Positions 30,356 through 38,046 of a DNA stretch of 59,720 bases are shown piece by piece. The stretch comes from a virus. The DNA is taken from IMG/VR virus record IMGVR_UViG_3300032287_002700, positions 1 through 59,720 of that record, one strand, 5' to 3'. Both the position numbers and the translations under genes were made by a program. The stretch's first letter is position 1, and each line of letters opens with the position of its first letter. The notes under the pieces are model-generated. The model saw only the letters and a program-made list of their open reading frames with translations, did not search any database and was not told the DNA's origin.

Positions 30356-30495
30356 GGATCGGCGGCGTGGCGGTAACCACGATTTGAGACAAGCGGTATC
30401 AGCCAGAGAAGCGGAAACGTAGAGACTCGGCAGAGAATCAGGGGTAAACGAGTGCATCCTGGAGGCCGCAAGCAGGTGAAAATCCTGCCCGATCC
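30356..30495 (+). ncRNA. tRNA-like element 4 (long)
   Basis: GGATCGG pairs perfectly with CCGATCC; hairpin CGTGG/CCACG; a long arm with nested GCGG/CCGC, CCAG/CTGG and ACTCG/CGAGT; then GCAGG-TGAAAAT-CCTGC. TTTTC follows. The opening CGGNGTGGCGG..AACCAC matches element 3. At 140 bases it is not a functional tRNA as it stands; 30139-30534 contains no gene. Confidence 0.4.
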
Positions 30496-30499
30496 TTTT

Positions 30500-30527
30500 C
30501 TAAAAATAGTAACGTTGCTTTTTTCTG
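30500..30527. repeat. Family B site, intergenic
   Basis: Core GTAACGTTGC 30509-30518, right arm TTTTTTCTG; just before zinc-ribbon gene 1. Confidence 0.75.
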
Positions 30528-30534
30528 TGATGCT

Positions 30535-30810
30535 ATGGCTCGACCTGCTTTAAGTCCAGTTGTGATGCGTGACTGCAAAGAGTGCAGTACGCCATTTAGG
30601 TACTACCGCGACGGCATGGCGCGTTGCCATGATTGCAGAAGGAAGCCTAGGACGAAGTCAGAAAAGCCGAAGCGGAAACGCAACCCGAAAATAGAAACGA
30701 TCGATACGGCAGCTCCTTATCGTTGCGGCGGATGCGGATACCTGATTGAGCTTGCAGATTGCCAGATATGCAAGGCGATCCGGTATACAGAATCAGAGTG
30801 CAGAAAATAG
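30535..30810 (+). CDS. Zinc-ribbon protein 1 of a tandem trio
   Basis: 91 residues. CKECS..CHDC and CGGCG..CQIC form two zinc-ribbon-type sites separated by a basic linker (RKPRTKSEKPKRKRNP), suggesting nucleic-acid binding. A B site core (30509-30518) lies just before its ATG and another (30810-30819) at its stop. Confidence 0.6.
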   Translation: MARPALSPVVMRDCKECSTPFRYYRDGMARCHDCRRKPRTKSEKPKRKRNPKIETIDTAAPYRCGGCGYLIELADCQICKAIRYTESECRK

Positions 30811-30828
30811 CAACGTTACTTTTTTCTG
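30801..30828. repeat. Family B site, full palindrome
   Basis: CAGAAAATA, GCAACGTTAC (30810-30819), TTTTTTCTG; overlaps the stop of zinc-ribbon gene 1. Confidence 0.8.
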
Positions 30829-30838
30829 AGGTTGCAAG

Positions 30839-31051
30839 ATGCAGACGATTCGAGCGCGTGAGACTTGCGGTAAGTGCGGTTCAACTCGCAAGTTCGCTGG
30901 AGGCACTTGCAACACTTGCGCGAAGAGGGCATCAAGGCAGCGTGACCCGTACCGTAGATGCAGACCTCATCGATGCCGGAATTGTGGCCGGAAGATAGCA
31001 ACTCAGGGTTGCTTGGCATGTTTGAACGAAGTACCTAAAGGGATCAAGTAA
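30839..31051 (+). CDS. Zinc-ribbon protein 2
   Basis: 70 residues, basic. CGKCG..CNTC and CRNCG..CLAC give two treble-clef or ribbon-like sites. It starts 20 bases after a B site and abuts the next zinc protein without a gap (stop 31049-31051, ATG 31052). Confidence 0.6.
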   Translation: MQTIRARETCGKCGSTRKFAGGTCNTCAKRASRQRDPYRRCRPHRCRNCGRKIATQGCLACLNEVPKGIK

Positions 31052-31363
31052 ATGGGCATTCGAGGGTTCGGGAAGTGTCGCAAGTGCAATACGCTACAAC
31101 CGCACGAGAAGATTGAGAATCGAGTCTGCAAGGATTGCCGCGCTGGATCGTCAACGCGAACTTGCGCCTCATGTAAGCGGCCTTACGAAACGAAATCAGG
31201 TACAGGCGTTGTCTGCCCATCTTGTGAGCGATCGAAGCAGACGATGAGCGGATACGTTCATGCAAAGGTGCATCGATGCGAGGCAGGCCACAGGATCACT
31301 ACGCGGGAGTGCGTCCAGTGCAATACGGAGAAATGGATTGCACAAGAAAAGTCACTGAAATAG
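31052..31363 (+). CDS. Zinc-ribbon protein 3
   Basis: 103 residues with CRKCN..CKDC, CASCK..CPSC and C..H..C..C groups: three possible zinc sites. Immediately downstream of zinc-ribbon protein 2. The three paralogous-style genes precede the ERF recombinase. Function unknown. Confidence 0.6.
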   Translation: MGIRGFGKCRKCNTLQPHEKIENRVCKDCRAGSSTRTCASCKRPYETKSGTGVVCPSCERSKQTMSGYVHAKVHRCEAGHRITTRECVQCNTEKWIAQEKSLK

Positions 31364-31379
31364 TTTCGAGCCGCAATTC

Positions 31380-31389
31380 GGCGGCGTTG
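31380..31389 (+). promoter_or_regulatory. C motif before the ERF gene (one mismatch)
   Basis: GGCGGCGTTG, 36 bases before ATG 31426. Confidence 0.35.
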
Positions 31390-31425
31390 TATTGATGGCG
31401 ATTCTATTGAGAAAGGAACAATGCC

Positions 31426-32283
31426 ATGATTGAGAGTTCGAGTGAATTAGGTGAGTTAGCGATTGCGTTGGCTGGGTTTCATGCCGAGTGCCCGAAGGTG
31501 CTCAAGGAATCTTTCAACAGTCACCACAACCAAAAGTACGCTGACCTGGGAGATATCCTCGGCGTGATTAACCCAGTGCTAGCGAAGCATGGTTTAAGCG
31601 TGGTTCAGTTTCCGATTGAGCCGGTAACATTGGTGACGATGTTGGTGCACAAGTCTGGGCAGTACGTGCGATCATCGAGTCAGATTCGGGCGATGGAAAC
31701 GATCATCAAGCGCGGGACTGGTGGAGCACCGGATACGATTGGGATCACCCCGCAATCGTACGGATCAGCGTTGACTTACCAGAGACGCTATACGCTAGCT
31801 GCGATGCTCAGCTTGTGCATTGATGAGGATGACGACGCGGAACGCGCAGAGCGTGCGGCAAGACGCAACAATGCGTTCACTGCACCAAGCAATCCGGTAC
31901 CGAACAACGCTTTTGATGCTAAGCCTAAGGCTGAGGCGAAACCAGAAGTGAAACAGGAATCAGAAGCAAAGCCCCTTGAGAAGCTTTCTGAGGCGAAGAT
32001 TGCCGAGATTGAAGACAAGCTCAAGACGGCATCGGATGAAGTGTTGCCGAAGATGGAACAGGCTTTGAGTCAGTACGGCATCTCGCAACAGATCGATAAG
32101 GAAACCTGGGGGACGCTCGCTGGGTACATGCTGCTTCGATGGATCGAAGTTGCACCCCCTGCTCAACTTGGCATCCCTACGAATCGGATCGTCGGCTATA
32201 AGAGCAAGGGATTGCTGACTGAAGAGCAACACAAGTACTTAACCGACAAGCTCCAAGAGCGTATCGAGTCGATGAAAGGCTAG
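31426..32283 (+). CDS. erf: ERF-family single-strand annealing protein
   Basis: 285 residues. KYADLGDILGVINPVLAKHGLSVVQ and SYGSALTYQRRYTLAAMLSL...DEDDDA are the ERF superfamily signature. It anneals complementary single strands during recombination, probably with the exonuclease at 27234. The C-terminal half is an acidic/lysine linker (about 160-185) and a small helical domain. Start ATG 31426 has AAAGGA upstream. Confidence 0.85.
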   Translation: MIESSSELGELAIALAGFHAECPKVLKESFNSHHNQKYADLGDILGVINPVLAKHGLSVVQFPIEPVTLVTMLVHKSGQYVRSSSQIRAMETIIKRGTGGAPDTIGITPQSYGSALTYQRRYTLAAMLSLCIDEDDDAERAERAARRNNAFTAPSNPVPNNAFDAKPKAEAKPEVKQESEAKPLEKLSEAKIAEIEDKLKTASDEVLPKMEQALSQYGISQQIDKETWGTLAGYMLLRWIEVAPPAQLGIPTNRIVGYKSKGLLTEEQHKYLTDKLQERIESMKG

Positions 32284-32286
32284 GCA

Positions 32287-32634
32287 ATGGGACTTAGTGA
32301 CCGAAGAAATCACGAAGCGCACGTTCTGACTGACTACGAGATTCTCGTGGACTTTACAGGGCGTGCGTTGACCGCGTTAATAGCAAACGATCCCGAGGCA
32401 GAGCTGACCTTTCAAGAGGTCGCTTCCCAAGCGGTCGAGCATGCACAAGTAACCCTCAGAGAGTTGAAGAGACGGAAGAATGACTGGAAAAAAACGAACG
32501 GTGGCGACAAGCCTGTTAATACTGGATCAGAGGCTTCAATGCAGAGAGTCAGTACCGGAAGAGATCATCAAGGATTACGAGGAGGCTTGGAAGGACAAGG
32601 CAAGCTTCCCCCCGGTGAAAGCCTTCGCAGTTGA
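32287..32634 (+). CDS. Small protein overlapping the ParB-like gene
   Basis: 115 residues, the first 65 plausible (LTDYEILVDFTGRALTALIAND..VEHAQVTLRELKRRK), the last 50 overlapping the next gene in another frame and low in complexity. It starts three bases after the ERF stop. Family unknown; the C-terminal part may be non-essential. Confidence 0.5.
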   Translation: MGLSDRRNHEAHVLTDYEILVDFTGRALTALIANDPEAELTFQEVASQAVEHAQVTLRELKRRKNDWKKTNGGDKPVNTGSEASMQRVSTGRDHQGLRGGLEGQGKLPPGESLRS

Positions 32635-33352
32635 CGGAGAGCTACTTGTCGTTGATGGCTTTTGTCGAGTGCTCGCGGCGCAGAACGTAGGCAAGAGCAA
32701 GATCAGCGTTGAGGTGTTCGAGGGCACTTTCAACGATGCGTTGCGGGCAGCGTGCGGGGCCAACAGTACTCACGGCCTAAGACGCACCAACGCAGATAAA
32801 CGCAAGGCTGCGAATATTGCGATTTTTAACTTCCCCGATGAGTCCAGCCGGGCCATTGCTGAGCTATGCGGAGTAAGTCACGTCTACATCCAAAAGATTC
32901 GTGATGCTGACCGAGAGGCCCAGGAGTTCATTGACGCAGTGGCTCGCGGTGAGGAACCTGCAATCGAAGAGGAAGAACCAGCAAAGCCAAAGAGCAAACC
33001 GCCGAAGCAGGCGAACTTGGAGCTTGATTCGATTGACGTTGAAGGCTGGGCTTGTTTCGAATGCGGGCATACGAAGCAACGTCTTTCGGATGGCGGCAAC
33101 GTCTGCGCGTCTTGTATCTGCCCGGTTGACTATCGAGGCGAAGAAACGCAGGAAAGCGTTGAGGAAGCCGCAGTTCAGCCGGCTGCGGAAGTGGAAACGT
33201 TTCCACCTTCGGGAGATCCAGACCCGGCGAAACTCAAGGACGTTCACCAAGCTTGGGGGCGTTTCATTCGTGCGACTGACGCGGCAAATTGCTCACGACT
33301 GATGCGTATCGAGATCGAATCAATTACCAAGAAACTTGCGGGTTTGCGGTGA
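32480..33352 (+). CDS. ParB-like protein with HTH and zinc site
   Basis: 290 residues. LLVVDGFCRVLAAQNVGK and EGTFNDALRAACGANSTHGLRRTNADKRKA match a ParB-like nuclease/CTPase-type N domain; SSRAIAELCGVSHVYIQKIR is a helix-turn-helix. A CFECGHTK..CASC zinc pair follows, and VETFPPS is encoded by a family A palindrome (core 33193-33204). ParB-type proteins bind 16-bp palindromes, so it is one candidate reader of the dispersed sites; unproven. Confidence 0.7.
   Translation: MTGKKRTVATSLLILDQRLQCRESVPEEIIKDYEEAWKDKASFPPVKAFAVDGELLVVDGFCRVLAAQNVGKSKISVEVFEGTFNDALRAACGANSTHGLRRTNADKRKAANIAIFNFPDESSRAIAELCGVSHVYIQKIRDADREAQEFIDAVARGEEPAIEEEEPAKPKSKPPKQANLELDSIDVEGWACFECGHTKQRLSDGGNVCASCICPVDYRGEETQESVEEAAVQPAAEVETFPPSGDPDPAKLKDVHQAWGRFIRATDAANCSRLMRIEIESITKKLAGLR
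33191..33206. repeat. Family A palindrome, in CDS
   Basis: Full 16-bp copy, coding VETFPP in the ParB-like gene at 32480. Confidence 0.9.
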
Positions 33353-33380
33353 GATAGCTTTAGGCGTTGCGTTGGGTTGC

Positions 33381-33426
33381 GTTAGGTAGTTGGTGTTAGG
33401 TAGTTGGCTTAGGTAGTTGGTGTTAG
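33381..33426 (+). repeat. Short tandem repeat
   Basis: TTAGGTAGTTGG repeated three times at 14-base period (33382, 33396, 33409) with a partial fourth. Lies in the gap between the ParB-like gene and the next. Meaning unknown. Confidence 0.7.
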
Positions 33427-33452
33427 TTTCATGTTTCGATAAGGAGCGGATG

Positions 33453-33842
33453 ATGAGTTCAGAGCAAGGGTTTCGCGGTATTCCCGGCGTGCCGGATGGC
33501 TGGGAGTTGGTGGCGGTTCGCCCAGGGCGTTGCGGAGATTGGCATATAAACGCCGACGGAAAGCCGGTGCGAGTGAGTAGGGATACGGTTAATCTGCTTT
33601 GCATCATCCGCAAGATCGAAGTGCCGAAGCAGTACAGGGCGTTTTCTGGAAGGGAGGAGTTTGAGCGGAATCGGCATCGGTGGTGGGCGTGGAAAGACGA
33701 CCGTGACAACACCTTCCCACCGGCAGCATATGGAGTTGTCGGCCATTCACGCGAAGGTTGGCTGGAGTCATTCGAGCGTAAGGTTTTTGACGATGGATCA
33801 CCCTTCGGCGTGGAGATCACCAGTGAGAATCCGGCAAGCTAG
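33453..33842 (+). CDS. Unknown early protein
   Basis: 129 residues, aromatic and Arg-rich (PDGWELVAVRPGRCGDWHINADGKPVR; RHRWWAWKDDRD). The start is ATG 33453, seven bases after AAGGAG (an ATG three bases upstream is also in frame). A related style appears at 45260 (WRVLGKDEERLASDAYW). Function unknown. Confidence 0.55.
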   Translation: MSSEQGFRGIPGVPDGWELVAVRPGRCGDWHINADGKPVRVSRDTVNLLCIIRKIEVPKQYRAFSGREEFERNRHRWWAWKDDRDNTFPPAAYGVVGHSREGWLESFERKVFDDGSPFGVEITSENPAS

Positions 33843-33997
33843 GAAGATCAGAAAGTTCATGATTTATGAGATTTCTCGCGGTTCATGAATCTTCGATCAT
33901 TCGGTTTACAGGCTTCCAACGCTGCGACGAGCAGTGATGACTTGGAGGAAGCTAACCAGACGCAGGCGGGCTAGGCGGAACAAGTTGATAATGAAAC

Positions 33998-34007
33998 GCA
34001 ACGTTGC
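33998..34007. repeat. Family B core with different arms
   Basis: GCAACGTTGC flanked by GATAATGA and TCGTTATC inverted arms instead of CAGAAA/TTTCTG. Confidence 0.55.
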
Positions 34008-34052
34008 TCGTTATCAGAATATCATGAATCGATTACGTCTTTGGGTGAACTG

Positions 34053-34328
34053 ATGAAACTGCGAATAATCAATGACAAGCGGTATTCATCGTACCGCTGG
34101 AGGCTAGTTAATGAATCAGGGCAAACGATCGAAGTCCCAACGGAGTTCGATCACCCTGAACATGGCAAAATAAGACTGATGCAACCGTTGTGCGAAAACA
34201 CGAAGGAAGCTTTGATCGGGCGAGTGCTCGACTTGTTAGTTCTACAGGCTCAAATCATTAGGAGCAAAGATGAGAAACGGAAACTGGCCGCACCAGGATC
34301 GAGCGAAGGAACGAATTCGGGAAGCTAG
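34053..34328 (+). CDS. Small early protein overlapping the second helicase
   Basis: 91 residues from ATG 34053. Beta-rich start (MKLRIINDKRYSSYRWRLVNESG), then a helical end. It follows a region with a GCAACGTTGC core (33998-34007) flanked by GATAAYGA/TCGTTATC arms and overlaps the helicase by 59 bases. Unknown function. Confidence 0.5.
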   Translation: MKLRIINDKRYSSYRWRLVNESGQTIEVPTEFDHPEHGKIRLMQPLCENTKEALIGRVLDLLVLQAQIIRSKDEKRKLAAPGSSEGTNSGS

Positions 34329-35877
34329 GCTTAGAGGGATCGGCGCGGTAATCGCGGCGGCACCATGCGGCGCGGGAAAGTCTCGCGTTATGCAGCAGCT
34401 GACCGAAGAGGAAGTTACCGCAGGCGGTAGCGTGCGAATCTATCTTTACCGGACGATGCTCAAGGAACAGCTTAGCAATGCGTTCAATCGTGCTGGCGTG
34501 GATCATGGAATCATGGCCGCAGGTCACGAGTACGAAGATCATAAGCCGGTTCAGATTTGCATGACCGATAGCGTTTACGCGAGAGCGATCCAGAAAAGCA
34601 CTTGGGATTTGGGAAACCCTTCGCTAGTGCTATTCGATGAAGCTCACTTGCAGACGAAGAACCGGGCGATATCGATCGTCAAAGGCGGGGTAAATGAGAA
34701 CGGCTTGCGATGGGAAGGGCACCAGCAGAAGGGAGCTTTCATTGTTGGCTTGTCGGCTACTCCGGTTGGGTGCGGCGAGCTTTACGATGAGATGATTGAC
34801 TTCGGCAAGTACTCCGAAATGAGATTGGTGAAGGCTCACTTGCCGGTTCGCGTCTATTCGCCAAGCGAGATCGATTGCAGCGGGCTTAATCAGGACGTTG
34901 AAAACGAATACAGTTCAACCAAGTTGGAGCCAAGAGCTTACAAGATTTTCGGTGATGCGTATTCGAATTGGCGCAAGCTTAACCCAGACAGCAAGCCGAC
35001 GATTCTGTTCGCTCCATCGGTCCCGGCCTCAAGGTGGTTCGCGGAAGAGTGGGCGAAGATGGGCGTGCCGGTTGCCCACATCGACGGCGAGACATGCTTG
35101 CTACCTCATCGCGGCCCAAGCGGTGAGATCAGGATGGAAACGTACGACACAACGGAAGAGATTCGTCAAACGATCATGGACATGAGCCGCACCGGTGAGA
35201 TCAAGGTGGTAATGAATCGATTCATTTTGCGTGAAGCGATCGATATGCCTTGGCTCTATCACGGCATCGCGGCGACGGTGTTCGGTGGCATCGCAACGTA
35301 CTTGCAATCGGTAGGGCGTATCCAGCGTTACTTCCCGGAATACGAGTACAAAATATGGCAGAGTCACGGCGGTTGCTTTTGGCGGCATGGCTCGCCGAAC
35401 ATGGATCGAGATTGGGAACTAGGTTGCACGAACAAGAGCATTGCACAGGGCCGAGCGAAGCGAATACAGAGGGCTGAGCGTCCGCAGGATGTTGAGGGCA
35501 TCTGTTGCCCGAAGTGCAGCGTATGGCGTCAATTTGGCAAGCGTTGCCCTGGTTGCGGCCATGCTCACGCGCAGAGTGTGCGAACGGTGCACATGGTCAG
35601 CGGTGAACTCAAGCTGATGCGGGGACTGGTCAACAAGCCGAAGAAGAAAAAAACCAAGTCAGCGAATCAAATCTGGGTCAGCGTTCTCTATGCGATGAGT
35701 CGAAGCGGAAAGCCGGTTTCGTCGGCGTTGAGCGTTTGGAGGGCTCGCTGTGCTTCGGACGGAGTTTGGGCCGACGTTAACGAGCTGCGGTTCAAACCCC
35801 CTCAAGCGGGATCGGTTGACTACCACAGGCTTGTAAGCGACGTTTACCCCTGGACAGCGGCGAAGGCAAAGCGATGA
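34270..35877 (+). CDS. Superfamily II helicase with C-terminal zinc ribbon
   Basis: 535 residues. APCGAGKS (Walker A, about 30-37), LFDEAH (DEAH box), GLSATP (motif III), FGGIATYLQSVGRIQRY (motif VI) and a late zinc group CCPKCSVWRQFGKRCPGCGH. The pattern is that of a DEAD/DEAH helicase related to RAD25/type III enzymes. Probably acts in replication or recombination. It overlaps its downstream neighbour by four bases. Confidence 0.8.
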   Translation: MRNGNWPHQDRAKERIREARLRGIGAVIAAAPCGAGKSRVMQQLTEEEVTAGGSVRIYLYRTMLKEQLSNAFNRAGVDHGIMAAGHEYEDHKPVQICMTDSVYARAIQKSTWDLGNPSLVLFDEAHLQTKNRAISIVKGGVNENGLRWEGHQQKGAFIVGLSATPVGCGELYDEMIDFGKYSEMRLVKAHLPVRVYSPSEIDCSGLNQDVENEYSSTKLEPRAYKIFGDAYSNWRKLNPDSKPTILFAPSVPASRWFAEEWAKMGVPVAHIDGETCLLPHRGPSGEIRMETYDTTEEIRQTIMDMSRTGEIKVVMNRFILREAIDMPWLYHGIAATVFGGIATYLQSVGRIQRYFPEYEYKIWQSHGGCFWRHGSPNMDRDWELGCTNKSIAQGRAKRIQRAERPQDVEGICCPKCSVWRQFGKRCPGCGHAHAQSVRTVHMVSGELKLMRGLVNKPKKKKTKSANQIWVSVLYAMSRSGKPVSSALSVWRARCASDGVWADVNELRFKPPQAGSVDYHRLVSDVYPWTAAKAKR

Positions 35878-36473
35878 GCGAATGGATGGCCTTCCTCTCG
35901 CGGGAACAGATGGCGAAATGGTTGCTCAATACCGACGCGGGGAATCGATACCTTGGATGGTTCGTTCGCAAGTACGCTAGGGCAATCATGGCAACCGATG
36001 CCGGGCGTAAAATAGTCGATTGGATCAGAGGCGAGATCGAGAAGGATGACGCGGCTTTAGGCTGGGGTCGGCATAAGATCGTCGTGGAAAGATTCCCAGA
36101 TGGTATGCTAAAAGTTTACGCAGAAAAAAGTGATGTTACTTTTATTCATCGACTTGAGGTCAACAGCGTACGCGGGGAAATCCTCGATGATGAATGGGCT
36201 GAATTGAATTGCCCTCACGCGTACAAGGGAGTTTACAATGGACGAATCGCAGCGACGGATTTTTACACCGGGCGGACGCCACAGCGAGAAGCGGCAAGAC
36301 TCTCAAGGCTGGAACTATCCGCCGCGATATCAGCAGGAGTCAAACGTCGAGAAGAGTCTGCGAAGGATCGAAGCAACAGCGAACCCGGAGTTGGTGATAG
36401 CAGCGTTGGAGATGATCGAGGATGCGCAGACCGTACCGACGAAGCTTCGGGAGTGGAAGGGATCGATCCATGA
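35874..36473 (+). CDS. Unknown protein downstream of the helicase
   Basis: 199 residues. Residues 1-130 are mixed alpha/beta (KIVVERFPDGMLKVYAEKSDVTFIHRLEVNS; a B-like degraded site is coded at 36121-36146), the last 40 are polar and low-complexity. Both ends share ATGA overlaps with neighbours (helicase upstream, HNH-like downstream), which supports the frame. Function unknown. Confidence 0.6.
   Translation: MSEWMAFLSREQMAKWLLNTDAGNRYLGWFVRKYARAIMATDAGRKIVDWIRGEIEKDDAALGWGRHKIVVERFPDGMLKVYAEKSDVTFIHRLEVNSVRGEILDDEWAELNCPHAYKGVYNGRIAATDFYTGRTPQREAARLSRLELSAAISAGVKRREESAKDRSNSEPGVGDSSVGDDRGCADRTDEASGVEGIDP
36121..36146. repeat. Family B site, degraded, in CDS
   Basis: CAGAAAAAA, GTGATGTTAC (36130-36139), TTTTATTC; codes EKSDVTFI in the gene at 35874. 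Confidence 0.45.
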
Positions 36474-36534
36474 GCAAGCCTTGCGTGACCTCGAACAAGC
36501 CTTGGCACTCGACCGAATACAACGCACAGACTGA
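36238..36534 (+). CDS. Overlapping ORF within the previous gene
   Basis: 98 residues, nested mostly inside 35874-36473 in another frame. It has its own SD (AGGGAG) and ATG, and the second half (IEATANPELVIAALEMIEDAQTVPTKLREW...EQALRDLEQALALDR) reads like a real helical protein. If genuine, it is a true overlapping gene; otherwise it is a shadow. Unresolved. Confidence 0.4.
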   Translation: MDESQRRIFTPGGRHSEKRQDSQGWNYPPRYQQESNVEKSLRRIEATANPELVIAALEMIEDAQTVPTKLREWKGSIHEQALRDLEQALALDRIQRTD

Positions 36535-36895
36535 GTACGCGGGGATGCGGTCGCTGTTCTTCTCTTGCTGGGCTTGCGGTGCATCCCGGAAACCTTCGAA
36601 CTACTTTGGGCCATGGCTGATCGAACGCGCCCACATCGCCAACAAGCCACGAAGGGAAGATCGGCGGCTAGTCGTGATGCTTTGTACCTTGTGCCACAAG
36701 GCGAGCCACAGGGAGCGGATAGCGGGCTTCCTTCGACCTGCTTTGAGTGCCGGCCAGATGGTAGCGCTCAAGCAGTTTTACGATGCCGAGTGGTTGGACT
36801 TGGAGTACATCAACAAACATTCGGTGCGGCTATTGGAGTCCGAACCGATCGATCCTTGGTACGCAGATGAAAGGGTTAGGAATCGTGCGACTTGA
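36470..36895 (+). CDS. HNH-like nuclease
   Basis: 141 residues from ATG 36470 (ATGA overlap upstream). CWACGA, RAHIANKPRREDRRLVVMLCTLCHKASH supply a zinc-bound HNH-type arrangement (two CxxC pairs and H...H). Candidate homing or recombination endonuclease. Confidence 0.6.
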   Translation: MSKPCVTSNKPWHSTEYNAQTEYAGMRSLFFSCWACGASRKPSNYFGPWLIERAHIANKPRREDRRLVVMLCTLCHKASHRERIAGFLRPALSAGQMVALKQFYDAEWLDLEYINKHSVRLLESEPIDPWYADERVRNRAT

Positions 36896-37256
36896 ACTAC
36901 CATATCCGAAGGGCATCACGGCCCACAACAAAGGCCGCTGGAGTGACAAAAGCAAAGAGGTTGCGAACCTGCGATTGATTGCCAAGTGTATCACGCTCGA
37001 CGCAATCGCAAGGGGGCAGGAGCCCGTCAAAGGGCCTCACGTGATTAACTATCACTTCGAGGTTCCGGACAACCGGCAACGGGATCGAGCGAACATGATC
37101 CAGCAATGCAAGGCCATGATTGACGGAATCGTTGACGCGGGCGGGATCGAGGGGGATCACTGGCAGATTTCTTGGATTGGGGCTGTAGCCGTCGAGATAA
37201 CCCCCAAAAAGGCTGGAGTCATCCTGGAAATATTGCCGAAAAAACCTGACGCCTAG
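36885..37256 (+). CDS. rusA: RusA-like Holliday junction resolvase
   Basis: 123 residues from GTG 36885 (a longer ATG start at 36867 is possible). RLELPYPKGITAHNKGRWSDKSK at the N-terminus and PDNRQRDRANMIQQCKAMIDGIVDAGGIEGDHW fit RusA, with the D-R-D-x-x-N motif carrying catalytic aspartates. It would resolve recombination intermediates before packaging. The overlap with the HNH-like gene is 11 bases. Confidence 0.8.
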   Translation: MRLELPYPKGITAHNKGRWSDKSKEVANLRLIAKCITLDAIARGQEPVKGPHVINYHFEVPDNRQRDRANMIQQCKAMIDGIVDAGGIEGDHWQISWIGAVAVEITPKKAGVILEILPKKPDA

Positions 37257-37358
37257 CGCCTTGGGCTGGTCAAATAGTAGCCTATTATTTAAGATGGCAG
37301 AAGTGACGGGGAAACCCGATTGTTTTGTACTGATTCGATTGGATCGAAAGGCTTGAAA

Positions 37359-37811
37359 ATGCTTGATATTCTTGATTCTATGGCTGGTATCGTATCTCGT
37401 GAACTCCGTAGCGTACGCGAGAAAGTAGACGTTGAAGACGTACTCCAGGAAGCGGCAATCGCTATCCTCAAGACCTACGCAGAGGCCCCAAAGAAGAAAG
37501 CCGTTTGGACGGCAAAGAGTGCCCGACGCAAGGCGTTCCGCGATCAACGCAGGGATCACCTTTGGCACATGGAAAATTCCCGGAATGAGTTTTCCTGCGA
37601 TCCGTTGGCGGCGTTAATCAGATCGGAAGAGATTGACGCGCTTTCGCAAGCGTTCGAATGCCTGACCGAAGATCAAGCGACAGCAATCAAGATGCGATAT
37701 TATGATGACGCGACTTTGGCGGAGATTGCAGAAGTGTTCGGGGTTAGCAGTCCGACGGCTGCAAAGATCGTGCGCGATGCCTTAGAAGTTTTAAGGGAGA
37801 GAGTCGGCTGA
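37359..37811 (+). CDS. RNA polymerase sigma-70-like (ECF-type) factor
   Basis: 150 residues from ATG 37359. VEDVLQEAAIAILKTYAEAP resembles sigma region 2, and LTEDQATAIKMRYYDDATLAEIAEVFGVSSPTAAKIVRDALEVLRERV is a region 4 helix-turn-helix. A short ECF-like sigma factor is likely and could drive phage promoters such as those at 4704 and 58237. It ends the recombination gene run and a terminator follows (37950). Confidence 0.7.
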   Translation: MLDILDSMAGIVSRELRSVREKVDVEDVLQEAAIAILKTYAEAPKKKAVWTAKSARRKAFRDQRRDHLWHMENSRNEFSCDPLAALIRSEEIDALSQAFECLTEDQATAIKMRYYDDATLAEIAEVFGVSSPTAAKIVRDALEVLRERVG

Positions 37812-37832
37812 GGTTGGCTAGCCTAGAGCAAA

Positions 37833-37863
37833 CCCTACCCGTTTCGGAAAGCGGCGGGTAGGG
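37833..37863 (+). ncRNA. Strong hairpin after the sigma-like gene
   Basis: CCCTACCCG and CGGGTAGGG pair perfectly over nine bases with a 13-base loop. A second hairpin, CGGTATG/CATACCG (37923-37942), and the terminator at 37950 follow. They may be a leader or small RNA; nothing coding is seen in 37812-38046. Confidence 0.45.
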
Positions 37864-37949
37864 CCTTGAATTAGCTGGTGAGGGGTCGAGCCGGGTTCAT
37901 AGCCCCAATCGCCTCAAAGGATCGGTATGCTCCTTCATACCGCTGACCT

Positions 37950-37986
37950 GCCCTGCCGGATTCCATACGTCCGGCGGGGCTTTTTT
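37950..37986 (+). terminator. Strong intrinsic terminator
   Basis: GCCCTGCCGGA (37950-37960) pairs with TCCGGCGGGGC (37970-37980) over 11 bp with one G-T pair, followed by TTTTTT. It closes the operon that ends with the sigma-like gene. Confidence 0.9.
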
Positions 37987-38013
37987 GTGGAAACGTTTCC
38001 AAAATGCTATCAT
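37985..38013 (+). promoter_or_regulatory. Promoter with family A operator in its spacer
   Basis: TTGTGG (37985-37990), 17 bases, then extended -10 TGC-TATCAT (to 38013). The A palindrome core (37989-38000) lies between them, where a bound protein would block RNA polymerase. It would drive the gene at 38047. The match to consensus is moderate. Confidence 0.5.
37988..38001. repeat. Family A palindrome, intergenic
   Basis: Core 37989-38000, inside a promoter spacer and directly after a terminator. Confidence 0.9.
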
Positions 38014-38037
38014 TTGAAATCAACGAAAACACAGGGG
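37988..38037 (+). repeat. 50-bp imperfect direct repeat, copy 2
   Basis: A palindrome followed by ATGCTATCATTTGAAATCAA and then GAAAACACAGGGG; matches 21297-21346. Confidence 0.6.
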
Positions 38038-38046
38038 AAATAGAAA

